In this document: piece after piece, positions 51,020 through 61,143 of the stretch
Numbering within the stretch: the stretch's first letter is position 1
Layout of the letters: each line of letters opens with the position of its first letter
Program-made: the position numbers and the translations under genes
Assembly (NCBI RefSeq): GCF_046630445.1
Contig: NC_092337.1
Coordinates: forward strand, 362,086,001-362,150,000
Length of the DNA stretch: 64,000 nt
Source: Rutidosis leptorrhynchoides
Taxonomy: Eukaryota > Streptophyta > Magnoliopsida > Asterales > Asteraceae
Reading direction: 5' to 3'
The notes under the pieces: model-generated
What the model saw: the letters and a program-made list of their open reading frames with translations, nothing else
Told to the model about the DNA's origin: nothing
Database searches by the model: none

Positions 51020-51274
51020 TGGGTTCCCCGCATTTAATGCTTTAAAGAAAACACGGCGTAACTTACGGTCTCCCCAATGTGATATACCCCACCTATCAAA
51101 GGAAAGCCTTTTATAAACTAAGCCATTTCTGGAAAGTCTTTCAAATGTTTGACAAGTTAATTTCGCCATAACTAAATGTGCTGATGAATTCTGACCGACT
51201 CTAGACAAGATTTCCTCAATCATATCCTCTAGTAGGTCTTCTAAAATATTCGGTTATCTACCCTTAACATCCAT
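51020..51274 (-). pseudogene. A2 F-box ORF, N-terminal part
   Basis: It encodes the F-box motif (MIEEILSRVGQNSSAHL..., then LTCQTFERLS) up to the GNP segment, where family B is inserted. The start ATG is 51274-51272. Codon 7 is TAA where A1 has CAA, a C-to-T type nonsense change, so this copy could not give the full F-box domain unless a later ATG is used (51223, Met before IEEIL). A predicted 3' splice site lies just upstream (ATAG at 51290-51287). Confidence 0.85.
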
Positions 51275-51411
51275 TTTGTTTTTATACTATAAAATAGACA
51301 AGGATTAGATTCATAAAAGATAATTAACAAACAATACAAGCAATTTTTACATAGAACATAAAAGTACAAGCACACTAAAATACATATAATATACAACATG
51401 ATTACCACCCT

Positions 51412-52032
51412 TTAATCTGAATCACTGGTTTCTTCTTCTTCGGACTTGGTTCGTTTTCCTAATTTTCTAGGAATATATGGTGTTCCTCTAATACGAGCCG
51501 TCGTTTTCCATAATGGTTTAGAAAAACCTGGTGGTTTAGAGGTTCCTGGGTCATTATTACATTTTAGAAAATACGGATGTTGTCGATACATATAAAGTTC
51601 ATCGGGGTTGGAATCGGGTTTCTCTATTTTTATACCTTTTCCCTTATTATTTTCTTTCGCTTTATTAAATTGGGTCGAGGTAATTTCTATAACATCATCG
51701 GAATCCTCATCGGGATCCGATTCATCGAAAAATTGGTAATCTTTCCAATATTTTGCCTCCTCGGCGGAAACACCATTGACCATTATTAACTTTGGTCCGT
51801 TGGTTGAGGATTTTCTTTTATTTAATAGATTTACTATAGGTATCAATATTTCTTCCTCCGGAACCTCTTCTTCTTCTGGTTCCTCCTCTTCTGGTTCCTC
51901 CTCTTCTGGTTCCTCTTCTTCCGGTTCCTCCTCTTCCGGTTCCTCTTCGGGAATTTGTGAATCTTCCCAAAATATATTCGACTCTTCATTATTATTAGGT
52001 GAATCAATGGGATTTGTACTAGAGGTAGACAT
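51412..52032 (-). CDS. A2 extra ORF 1: intact acidic Glu-rich protein (206 aa)
   Basis: It runs from ATG 52032-52030 to the stop at 51412-51414 without a break, the only extra ORF in the nest that is undamaged. The N-terminus is MSTSSTNPIDSPNNNEES. A tandem PEEEE/EPEEE tract covers about residues 28-62. The conserved core has LIMVNGVSAEEAKYW and a Lys-rich GKGIKIEKP segment. A basic, Pro-rich part (KPPGFSKPLWKTTARIRG and IPRKLGKRTK) precedes a SEEEETSDSD tail. No known family is recognised. It precedes the F-box ORF by about 140 nt in the same direction. The Glu tract has fewer repeats than in A1, which is expected of a tandem repeat. Confidence 0.75.
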   Translation of the reverse strand: MSTSSTNPIDSPNNNEESNIFWEDSQIPEEEPEEEEPEEEEPEEEEPEEEEPEEEEVPEEEILIPIVNLLNKRKSSTNGPKLIMVNGVSAEEAKYWKDYQFFDESDPDEDSDDVIEITSTQFNKAKENNKGKGIKIEKPDSNPDELYMYRQHPYFLKCNNDPGTSKPPGFSKPLWKTTARIRGTPYIPRKLGKRTKSEEEETSDSD

Positions 52033-52230
52033 CTATCACACAATATCAAACACGTTAAGAGATTAATATATCACATAATATTTACATGTTAATAATATAT
52101 AGTTTCCAACAAAAAAAATGTTAAGCAATCGTTTTTGAAGAAAAACACGGTCGAAGTCCAGACTCACTAATGCATCCTAACAAACTCGGTAAGACACACT
52201 AATGCAATTTTCTGGTTCTCTAAGACCAAC
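52033..52230 (-). other. A2 5' leader between PBS and acidic ORF
   Basis: About 200 nt, homologous to 19565-19761 and 59934-60128. It carries the CTGGTTCTCTAAGACCAACG word next to the PBS. Presumed untranslated leader with packaging signals. Confidence 0.6.
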
Positions 52231-52242
52231 GCTCGGATACCA
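52231..52242 (-). promoter_or_regulatory. A2 primer-binding site (TGGTATCCGAGC)
   Basis: Family-A variant PBS, two bases from the LTR edge at 52245, same single substitution as in A1 and A3. Confidence 0.85.
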
Positions 52243-52244
52243 AC

Positions 52245-54012
52245 TGAAATGTCCCTTTCATATTGATTATAAACGTTCCATATTAATTGATTTCGTCGCG
52301 AAGTTTTGACCTCTATATGAGACTCTTTTCAAAGACTGCATTAATTTTTAAAACAACCATAACCTTTATTTTATCGATAAAGGTTTAAAAAGCATTACGT
52401 AGATTATCAAATAATGATAATCTAAAATATACCATTTACACACGACCATTACATAATGGTTTACAATAAGAATATATTACATCAAAAATAAGTTTCTTGA
52501 ATGCAGTTTTTACATAATATCATATAAGCATGGACTCCAAATCTTGTCCTTATTTTAGTATGCAATAGCGGAAGCTCTTAATAATCACCTGAGAATAAAC
52601 ATGCTTAAAACGTCAACAAAAATGTTGGTGAGTTATAGGTTTAACCTATATATTATCAAATCATAATAATAATAGACCACATGATTTCATATTTCAATAT
52701 ACATCCCATACATAGAGATAAAATTCATTCATATGGTGAACACCTGGTAACCGACATTAACAAGATGCATATAAGAATATCCCCTATCATTCTGGGAAAT
52801 CCTTCGGACATGATAAAAACGAATTCGAAGTACTAAAGCATCCGGTACTTTGGATGGGGTTCGTTAGGCCCAATAGATCTATCTTTAGGATTCGCGTCAA
52901 TTAGTAGATCGGTTTACTAATTCTTAGGTTACCAAGCAAAAGGGGCATATTCGTCTTCGTTCATTCACCCATATAATGTAGTTTCAATTACTTTTGTCTA
53001 TTTCGTAAAACATTTATAAAACTGCATGTATTCTCATCTCAAAATATTAGATTTTAAAAGTGGGACTATAACTCACTTTCACAGATTTTTACTTCGTCGA
53101 GAAGTAAGACTTGGCCACTGGTCGATTCACGAACCTATAACAAATATGTACATATATATCAAAGTATGTTCAAAATATATTTACAACATTTTTAATACGT
53201 TTTAATGTTTTAAGTTTATTAAGTCAGCTGTCCTCGTTAGTAACCTACAACTAGTTGTCCACAATTAGATGTACAGAAAATAAATTGATATATATTATCT
53301 TGAATCAATCCACGACCCAGTGTATACACGTTTCAGGCTAGAACACAACTCAAAGTATATATATTTTTGGAATCAACCTCAACCCTGTATAGCTAACTCC
53401 AACATTACTGCATATAGAGTGTCTATGGTTGTTCCAAATAATATATATACATGGGTCGATATGATATGTCAAAACATTTGCATACGTGTCTATGGTATCC
53501 CAAGATTACATAATATATTAGAATACATATATAATACAATATAAGTTAGCTAGGATATGATTTGTATAGAATTGTTACAATATTTCCCGTAGCTACAACA
53601 ATCAAAAAAATATCCAATCTTGTTTTACCCATAACTTCTTCGTTTTAAATCCGTTTTGAGTGAATCAAATTGCTATGGTTTCATATTGAACTCTATTTTA
53701 TGACTCTAAACCGAAAAAGTATAGTTTTATAGTCGGAAATATAAGTTACAAGTCATTTTTGTAAGAGGTAGTCATTTCAGTCGAACGAACGACGTCTTGA
53801 TGACCATTTTGAAAAACATACTTTCACTTTGAGTTTAACCATGATTTTTGGATATAGTTTCATGTTCATAAGAAAAATCATTTTCCCAGAAGAACAATTT
53901 TTAAATCAAAGTTTATCATAGTTTTTAATTAACTAACCCAAAACAGCCCGCGGTGTTACTACGACGGCGTATATCCGGTTTTACGGTGTTTTTCTTGTTT
54001 CCAGGTTTTAAA
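52245..54012 (-). repeat. A2 5' LTR, inner part, interrupted at 54012
   Basis: Matches 27454 to about 29228 of the 3' LTR. It stops after CCAGGTTTTAAA, where a B-like LTR in plus orientation starts. TTAAA (54008-54012) is the expected target duplication; the rest of this LTR should lie beyond the window. Confidence 0.88.
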
Positions 54013-54301
54013 TGTGATGACACGGAAATTTCCAATCAAATTTAAACTTTAATCTTTATATGGTTCCGACACGATAAGTAAAATCTGTAATGTTGAGTCT
54101 CGAAAGTTTTGAAATTTATATTCATGTAATCAATTACCCTTTAACTATTCCCGACGATTCACGAACAACTATTTATAAATAAATATGTATATATATATAT
54201 ATATATTATATAAATATAAACAAAAGAATATATAATATTATGATTTAATAAAGAATACTTTAATTAATTGGAATGTAATGATTAGGATAATTAAGCTACT
54301 G

Positions 54302-54388
<87 letters not shown>

Positions 54389-56669
54389 ATGAATCTATAT
54401 AAGATTTTTATTAAATAAACATATAAAAAATATAAACATTAACTATTCAGTAAATGGCATCACATAATATAATATTACATAATTAATAAATGGTATGACA
54501 TTAAATTACAGGTTTGAATATAATTTATATATTAATATTAGTTTCATCATTTTTATTATTATTATTATTATTATTAGTAGTAGTGTTAGTATTATTAGTA
54601 AATTATTTAATTATTAGTTATTAGAAGTAATGATATTATTATCATTATTATTAATTTTATTATTATAAACTTATTATTAGTATTAATATTATTTATTAAT
54701 ACAAGCCCTATTCAGAATCAGATACATACATATACAGGACATATATATTTAGTATATATATAGATTATATATATAAACAATAAAAATATATATAAATACG
54801 ATTATATCTAAATAAATAAAGATAACTCATATTCAGCTTTATATTCTAATCGATCTGTAAAGGAGTTGTACTTCTGACTTTAATTTGTTTATTAAATTGA
54901 ATCCCATCACAGCACAATGACAAATTCTGTTAGCAGTACAAATCATCTTTGATTCTGTGATATATTTTTTTGTTCTTTCTTCCTTGTTTGATTAGCAAAA
55001 ACTGTCGACACCCAGGTAATTTAAATCAGTCGATTTCAATTATTAAGATCACAAAATTCACAACTTAAGTCTTCTGTTTCAATATCCATCGAATCACCCC
55101 CACTGATTTCTATTTTCGATCACCATCAAGGACCACCAAAACCCATCATCATCTTTCCTTTCTTCGCCATTAAACCACCTCACAACCCCCCCGACATCAA
55201 TTTCTGTTTTTGTTTTCATGTATCAACCTTCCAACCACCTTAACGACCGCCACTACTATCTTCGGACTGCTACTAATGTACGGTACGCTTTTACCTTCCT
55301 GAATAATCACGACCATCGTCGAACACTATAACACCTAAAACCATTCACTACAACCCCATTTATTCATTATTTACTGCTCGACTATTACTGTTTCTGTATA
55401 CTTCTGTTCTGTTCGAATTAACACAAGAAAAGCATGCATAATTGCAGCTGCAATTTGAACTTCTAAACCTTCCTTGTTCGCCGCTACAGTTAAACGAGAA
55501 TCACTACAACCATGCTTCCATCAACCTGTTTACTGCTGTTGTTTCTCTCTTGTTTCTTCTTCAATCGGAACACGATCATCATCACTAGCACCACCCTAAA
55601 CTACCACAACTCAAACCCAATACCACAGGTCACCTCACGACCACTTTCTTGTTCGGTTTAAAACTTCATCGTGAACAAACAACACCATCTTTACAACCAT
55701 CACCGAACCATGATCATCTTCCACCACTATTCGAAACCCACCACCACCTCAACACCTTTGTATATTACTGCTTAACAGTCATAAACTACACCAAACCGTC
55801 GCTAGTTGCTGTAGCCTATCACCATGATCGAACCATTTTTATCAATATGATTAGGATTGTAAGGCATGAGTATTATTATAGTCAAGTGGGACAAAGTATA
55901 AATAGATGCAGACATATATTCTCACTTTAGGCTAGTAGTTCAAAAAGTGAAGTTTTAAAATAATAAAGGAGATCGATTTGGATAATTCTTGGACCACATG
56001 TTTACATTTTGCCGATATACTTGTTATTTACTTGGACCCATATCACAAGTGTGGTACACACTATAGCACTAGTTAACAAATTTGATGAGAAGCTTTAGTT
56101 GATGGATGATATACACGTGGGTTCTAGTATACACCACTAGTGATGTACCTTTTTGTTTGTTTTAAGAAAGTATCGTGATTAACCAAATTGTTCAGGCCGG
56201 GTCAGTTGAGTCTTATGGGTACGAAATACGATAACAATGATAATTATTATGATAATGATGGTGTTAATAATTCAGTGATGTTAATCGATGAAAACATGAG
56301 GGACGATTAGGATGAAAAGTGGATGATGATTAATTGGTGAAAGTGGATGATGATCAAATGATGATGATGATGATTGAAGTAATGGATGATGAAAAAATGA
56401 TGAGGTGTTAGATGATAGTGCTATATTTTTTTTAACTGCAAAACCACTTGGGCCGTAACCCTCTAGTAATGGTTATTGGGCCGTTTTCCATGATTGGGCC
56501 GTGATACCTTTTGTTTTCTGTTGAGTTGCTGCTATACTCAGTATCTCTGTTACAAACTGAAACCATAAACGTTTATTAAATGAAGCCGAGGGGTTTCTAT
56601 CGTTGGGCTGTCACACCTTGAGTCGAATTCTTTTATAGTTAGGCCTTAAGTTACAGCGTGGGCTCATGA
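54013..56669 (+). repeat. B-like LTR (plus), first 2.66 kb, interrupted
   Basis: It starts TGTGATGACACGGAAATTTCC, a diverged version of the family-B LTR start (TGTGACGACCCGGGAATTTCC in element sense), and contains GATTCACGAAC at 54159. It also has a long AT microsatellite (54307-54383), AT-rich and ATT-rich stretches, and GGGCCGT/GGGCC words like those in B. It breaks at 56669 where A3 is inserted (CATGA, 56665-56669, expected target duplication). The frame 55649-55930 has no recognisable domain. Confidence 0.75.
54307..54383. repeat. AT dinucleotide microsatellite
   Basis: About 38 uninterrupted AT units inside the B-like LTR. Confidence 0.95.
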
Positions 56670-59600
56670 TGTAGTGACTCGAACTTTTCCATGTTTATAT
56701 ATATTAATTGAGATTGATATTTACATGATTAAATGTTTCCAACATGTTAAGCAATCAAACTTGTTAAGACTTGATTAATTGAAATATGTTTCATATAGAC
56801 AATTGACCACCCAAGTTGACCGGTGATTCACGAACATTAAAACTTGTAAAAACTATATGATGACATATATATGGATATATATATAGTTAACATGATACTA
56901 TGATAAGTAAACATATCATTAAGTATATTAACAATGAACTACATATGTAAAAACAAGACTACTAACTTAATGATTTTTAAACGAGACATATATGTAACGA
57001 TTATCGTTGTAAAGACATTTAATGTATATATATCATATTAAGAGATATTCATACATGATAATATCATGATAATATAATAATTTAAAATCTCATTTGATAT
57101 TATAAATATTGGGTTAACAACATTTAACAAGATCGTTTACCTAAAGGTTTCAAAACAACACTTACATGTAACGACTAACGATGACTTAACGACTCAGTTA
57201 AAATGTATATACATGTAGTGTTTTAATATGTATTTATACACTTTTTAAAGACTTCAATACACTTATCAAAATACTTCTACTTAACAAAAATGCTTACAAT
57301 TACATCCTCTTTCAGTTTCATCAACAATTCTACTCGTATGCACCCGTATTCGTACTCGTACAATATACAGCTTTTAGATGTATGTACTATTGGTATATAC
57401 ACTCCAATGATCAGCTCTTAGCAGCCCATGTGAGTCACCTAACACATGTGGGAACCATCATTTGGCAACTAGCATGAAATATCTCATAAAATTACAAAAA
57501 TATGAGTAATCATTCATGACTTATTTACATGAAAACAAAATTACATATCCTTTATATCTAATCCATACACCAACGACCAAAAACACCTACAAACACTTTC
57601 ATTCTTCAATTTTATTCATCTAATTGATCTCTCTCAAGTTCTATCTTCAAGTTCTAAGTGTTCTTCATAAATTCTACAAGTTCTAGTTACATAAAATCAA
57701 GAATACTTTCAAGTTTGCTAGCTCACTTCCAATCTTGTAAGGTGATCATCCAACCTCAAGAAATCTTTGTTTCTTACAGTAGGTTATCATTCTAATACAA
57801 GGTAATAATCATATTCAAACTTTGGTTCAATTTCTATAACTATAACAATCTTATTTCAAGTGATGATCTTACTTGAACTTGTTTTCGTGTCATGATTCTG
57901 CTTCAAGAACTTCGAGCCATCCAAGGATCCGTTGAAGCTAGATCCATTTTTCTCTTTTCCAGTAGATTTATCCAAGGAACTTAAGGTAGTAATGATGTTC
58001 ATAACATCATTCGATTCATACATATAAAGCTATCTTATTCGAAGGTTTAAACTTGTAATCACTAGAACATAGTTTAGTTAATTCTAAACTTGTTCGCAAA
58101 CAAAAGTTAATCCTTCTAACTTGACTTTTAAAATCAACTAAACACATGTTCTATATCTATATTATATGCTAACTTAATGATTTAAAACCCGGAAATACGA
58201 AAAACACCGTAAAACTGGATTTACGCCGTCGTAGTAACACCGCGGGCTGTTTTGGGTTAGTTAATTAAAAACTATGATAAACTTTGATTTAAAAGTTGTT
58301 ATTCTGAGAAAATGATTTTTATTATGAACATGAAACTATATCCAAAAATTATGGTTAAACTCAAAGTGGAAGTATGTTTTCTAAAATGGTCATCTAGACA
58401 TCGTTCTTTCAACTGAAATGACTACCTTTACAAAAACGACTTGTAACTTATTTTTCCGACTATAAACCTATACTTTTTCTTTTTAGATTCATAAAATAGA
58501 GTTCAATATGAAACCATAGCAATTTGATTCACTCAAAACGGATTTAAAATGAAGAAGTTATGGGTAAAACAAGATTGGATAATTTTTCTCATTTTAGTTA
58601 CGTGAAAATTGGTAACAAATCTATTCCAACCATAACTTAATCAACTTGTATTGTATATTATGTAATCTTGAGATACCATAGACACGTATACAGTGTTTCG
58701 ACCTATCATGTCGACACATCTATATATATTTCGGAACAACCATAGACACTCTATATGTGAATGTTGGAGTTAGCTATACAGGGTTGAGGTTGATTCCAAA
58801 ATATATATAGTTTGAGTTGTGATCAATACTGAGATACGTATACACTGGGTCGTGGATTGATTCAAGATAATATTTATCGATTTATTTCTGTACATCTAAC
58901 TGTGGACAACTAGTTGTAGGTTACTAACGAGGACAGCTGACTTAATAAACTTAAAACATCAAAATATATTAAAAGTGTTGTAAATATATTTTGAACATAC
59001 TTTGATATATATGTATATATTGTTATAGGTTCGTGAATCAACCAGTGGCCAAGTCTTACTTCCCGACGAAGTAAAAATCTGTGAAAGTGAGTTATAGTCC
59101 CACTTTTAAAATTTAATATTTTTGGGATGAGAATACATGCAGGTTTTATAAATGATTTACAAAATAGACACAAGTATGTGAAACTACATTCTATGGTTGA
59201 ATTATCGAAATCGAATATGCCCCTTTTTATTAAGTCTGGTAATCTAAGAATTAGGGAACAGACACCCTAATTGACGCGAATCCTAAAGATAGATCTATTG
59301 GGCCTAACAAACCCCATCCAAAGTACCGGATGCTTTAGTACTTCGAAATTTATATCATATCCGAAGGGTGTCCCGGAATGATGGGGATATTCTTATATAT
59401 GCATCTTGTTAATGTCGGTTACCAGGTGTTCACCATATGAATGATTTTTATCTCTATGTATGGGATGTGTATTGAAATATGAAATCTTGTGGTCTATTGT
59501 TACGATTTGATATATATAGGTTAAACCTATAACTCACCAACATTTTTGTTAACGTTTAAAGCATGTTTATTCTCAGGTGAATACTAAGAGCTTCCGCTGT

Positions 59601-59919
59601 TGCATACTAAAATAAGGACAAGATTTGGAGTCCATGTTTGTATGATATTGTGTAAAAACTGCATTCAAGAAACTGATTTCGATGTAACATATTTGTATTG
59701 TAAACCATTATGTAATGGTCGTGTGTAAACAGGATATTTTAGATTATCATTATTTGATAATCTACATAAAGCTTTTTAAACCTTTATTTATGAAATAAAG
59801 GTTATGGTTTGTTTTAAAATGAATGCAGTCTTTGAAAAACGTCTCATATAGAGGTCAAAACCTCGCAACGAAATCAATTAATATGGAACGTTTTTAATCA
59901 ATAAGAACGGGACATTTCA
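56670..59919 (+). repeat. A3 5' LTR (3250 bp)
   Basis: Complete LTR, TGTAGTGACTC to GGACATTTCA. It has two (not three) of the roughly 180 bp units (about 56885-57185), the motif pair at 56825-56835 and 59029-59039, the block shared with family B (about 58670-58850, reverse), and the hairpin at 59850-59865. Confidence 0.92.
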
Positions 59920-59921
59920 GT

Positions 59922-59933
59922 TGGTATCCGAGC
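59922..59933 (+). promoter_or_regulatory. A3 primer-binding site (TGGTATCCGAGC)
   Basis: Same single-substitution PBS as A1 and A2, two bases after the LTR. Confidence 0.85.
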
Positions 59934-60128
59934 GTTGGTCTTAGAGAACCAGAATTTTGCATTAGTGTGTCTTATCGAGTTTGTTAGGATGCATTAGTGA
60001 TTCTGGACTTCGACCGTGTTTACTTGAAAAATGATTGCTTAACAAATTTTGTTGGAAACTATATATTTTTAACATGTGAATATTATGTGATATATTAATC
60101 TCTTAACGCGTTTGATATTATATGATAG

Positions 60129-60724
60129 ATGTCTACCTCTAGAACAAGTCCCATTGACTCACCTAATAATAATGAAGAGTCAAATGTAAATTGGAATGAT
60201 TCGTGGACTGATTCACAAGTTCCCGAAGAGGAACCGGAAGAAGAGTCGGAACCGGAAGAAGAATCGGAACCGGATGAAGAAATAGAACCGGTGGGGGAAA
60301 TAATAAAACGGTTAAGTAAAAGAAAATCATCAACCAACCGACCAAGGTTAATTATGGTCAATGGTGTTTCCGCCAAGGAAGCAAATATTGGGAGGATTAC
60401 CAATTCTCCGATGAATCGGATTCCGACGATAATTCCGATGATGTTATAGAAATTACCCCAACTGAATTTAAAAAGGCAAAAGAAAATAATAAGGGAAAGG
60501 GCATAAAAATAGAGAAATCTAATTCCAACCCCGATGAACTTTATATGTATCGTCAACCCCCGAAGTCCTTAAGTTGTAACAATGACCCGGGAACCTCTAA
60601 ACCACCAGGTTTTTCTAAACCAATGTGGAAAATGACGGCTCGTATTAGGGGAACATCATATATCCCTAGAAACTTGGCAAAACGAACCAAAACCGAAGAA
60701 GAAGAAACAAGCGAGTCGGAATAA
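60129..60724 (+). pseudogene. A3 extra ORF 1: acidic protein, one frameshift
   Basis: The N-terminus MSTSRTSPIDSPNNNEES is shared with the other copies. The acidic tract is shorter and differently arranged (EPEEESEPEEES). The core MVNGVSAKEA is kept. A one-base loss near 60385 (GCAAATATT versus GCAAAATATT) shifts the frame, which currently ends at 60449; the original frame continues to the SESE end and TAA 60722-60724. The difference in the Glu tract against near identity elsewhere shows rapid repeat turnover. Confidence 0.8.
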
Positions 60725-60860
60725 GATAGTTGTATTCGTGTGGTGTAATATATGTAATATAGTGTGCTTATGCTTTATGATATATGTAAAAATTGCTTGT
60801 ATTAATAAGTATTTTTTTATGAATCTAACTCTTGTCTATTTTACAGTATAAAAACACAAA

Positions 60861-61143
60861 ATGGATAGACAACCCAATATTTTAAGAGACCTACTCGGAG
60901 ACATGATTGATGAAATCTTGTCTAGAGTCGGTCAGAATTCTTCGGCACAACTATTTAAGGCGAGATCAGTTTGTAAGACATTTGAAGAACTTTCCAAGAA
61001 TGCCTTGGTTTATAAAAGGCTTTCGTTCGAAAGATGGGGGATATCACATTGGGAAATCCATAAGTTACGATGTGTTTACTTTGACGCATATATTGCGGGG
61101 AACCCAAATGCTATTTTACGCAATGGGTTAAGAAATTATTTTG
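60861..61143 (+). pseudogene. A3 extra ORF 2: F-box protein, N-terminal half, cut by family-C LTR
   Basis: The start is MDRQPNIL, with the F-box MIDEILSRVGQNSSAQL...VCKTFEELS intact, followed by the LSFERWGISHW and GNPNAILRNGL segments. It is cut at 61143, after TTTTG (61139-61143, expected target duplication), about 36 bp downstream of the site used by family B in A2. This copy is the most diverged of the three yet keeps the F-box positions. Confidence 0.85.

Larger units (their letters stand above)
27454..54012 (-). mobile_element. Family-A element A2 (minus) with nested insertions
   Basis: Read right to left: 5' LTR (54012 to 52245, interrupted on its outer side), PBS 52242-52231, acidic ORF 52032-51412, F-box ORF 51274-51020 and 39578-39136, gag-pol 38812-36182 and 32916-30944, and 3' LTR 30908-27454. 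Two later insertions split it: family-B element 39579-51019 in the F-box ORF, and a solo LTR 32917-36181 in pol. It sits in the 3' LTR of A1. Confidence 0.92.
56670..61143 (+). mobile_element. Family-A element A3 (plus), 5' part, interrupted in its F-box ORF
   Basis: The order is 5' LTR 56670-59919, PBS 59922-59933, acidic ORF 60129-60724, then F-box ORF from 60861, broken at 61143 by a family-C LTR. The remaining body (gag-pol and 3' LTR) should be beyond the window. Confidence 0.9.

Noticed and set aside
51776-52066. Ser/Gly-rich ORF opposite the acidic ORF (also 60095-60556)
   Set aside because: A shadow of the Glu-rich tract read on the other strand.
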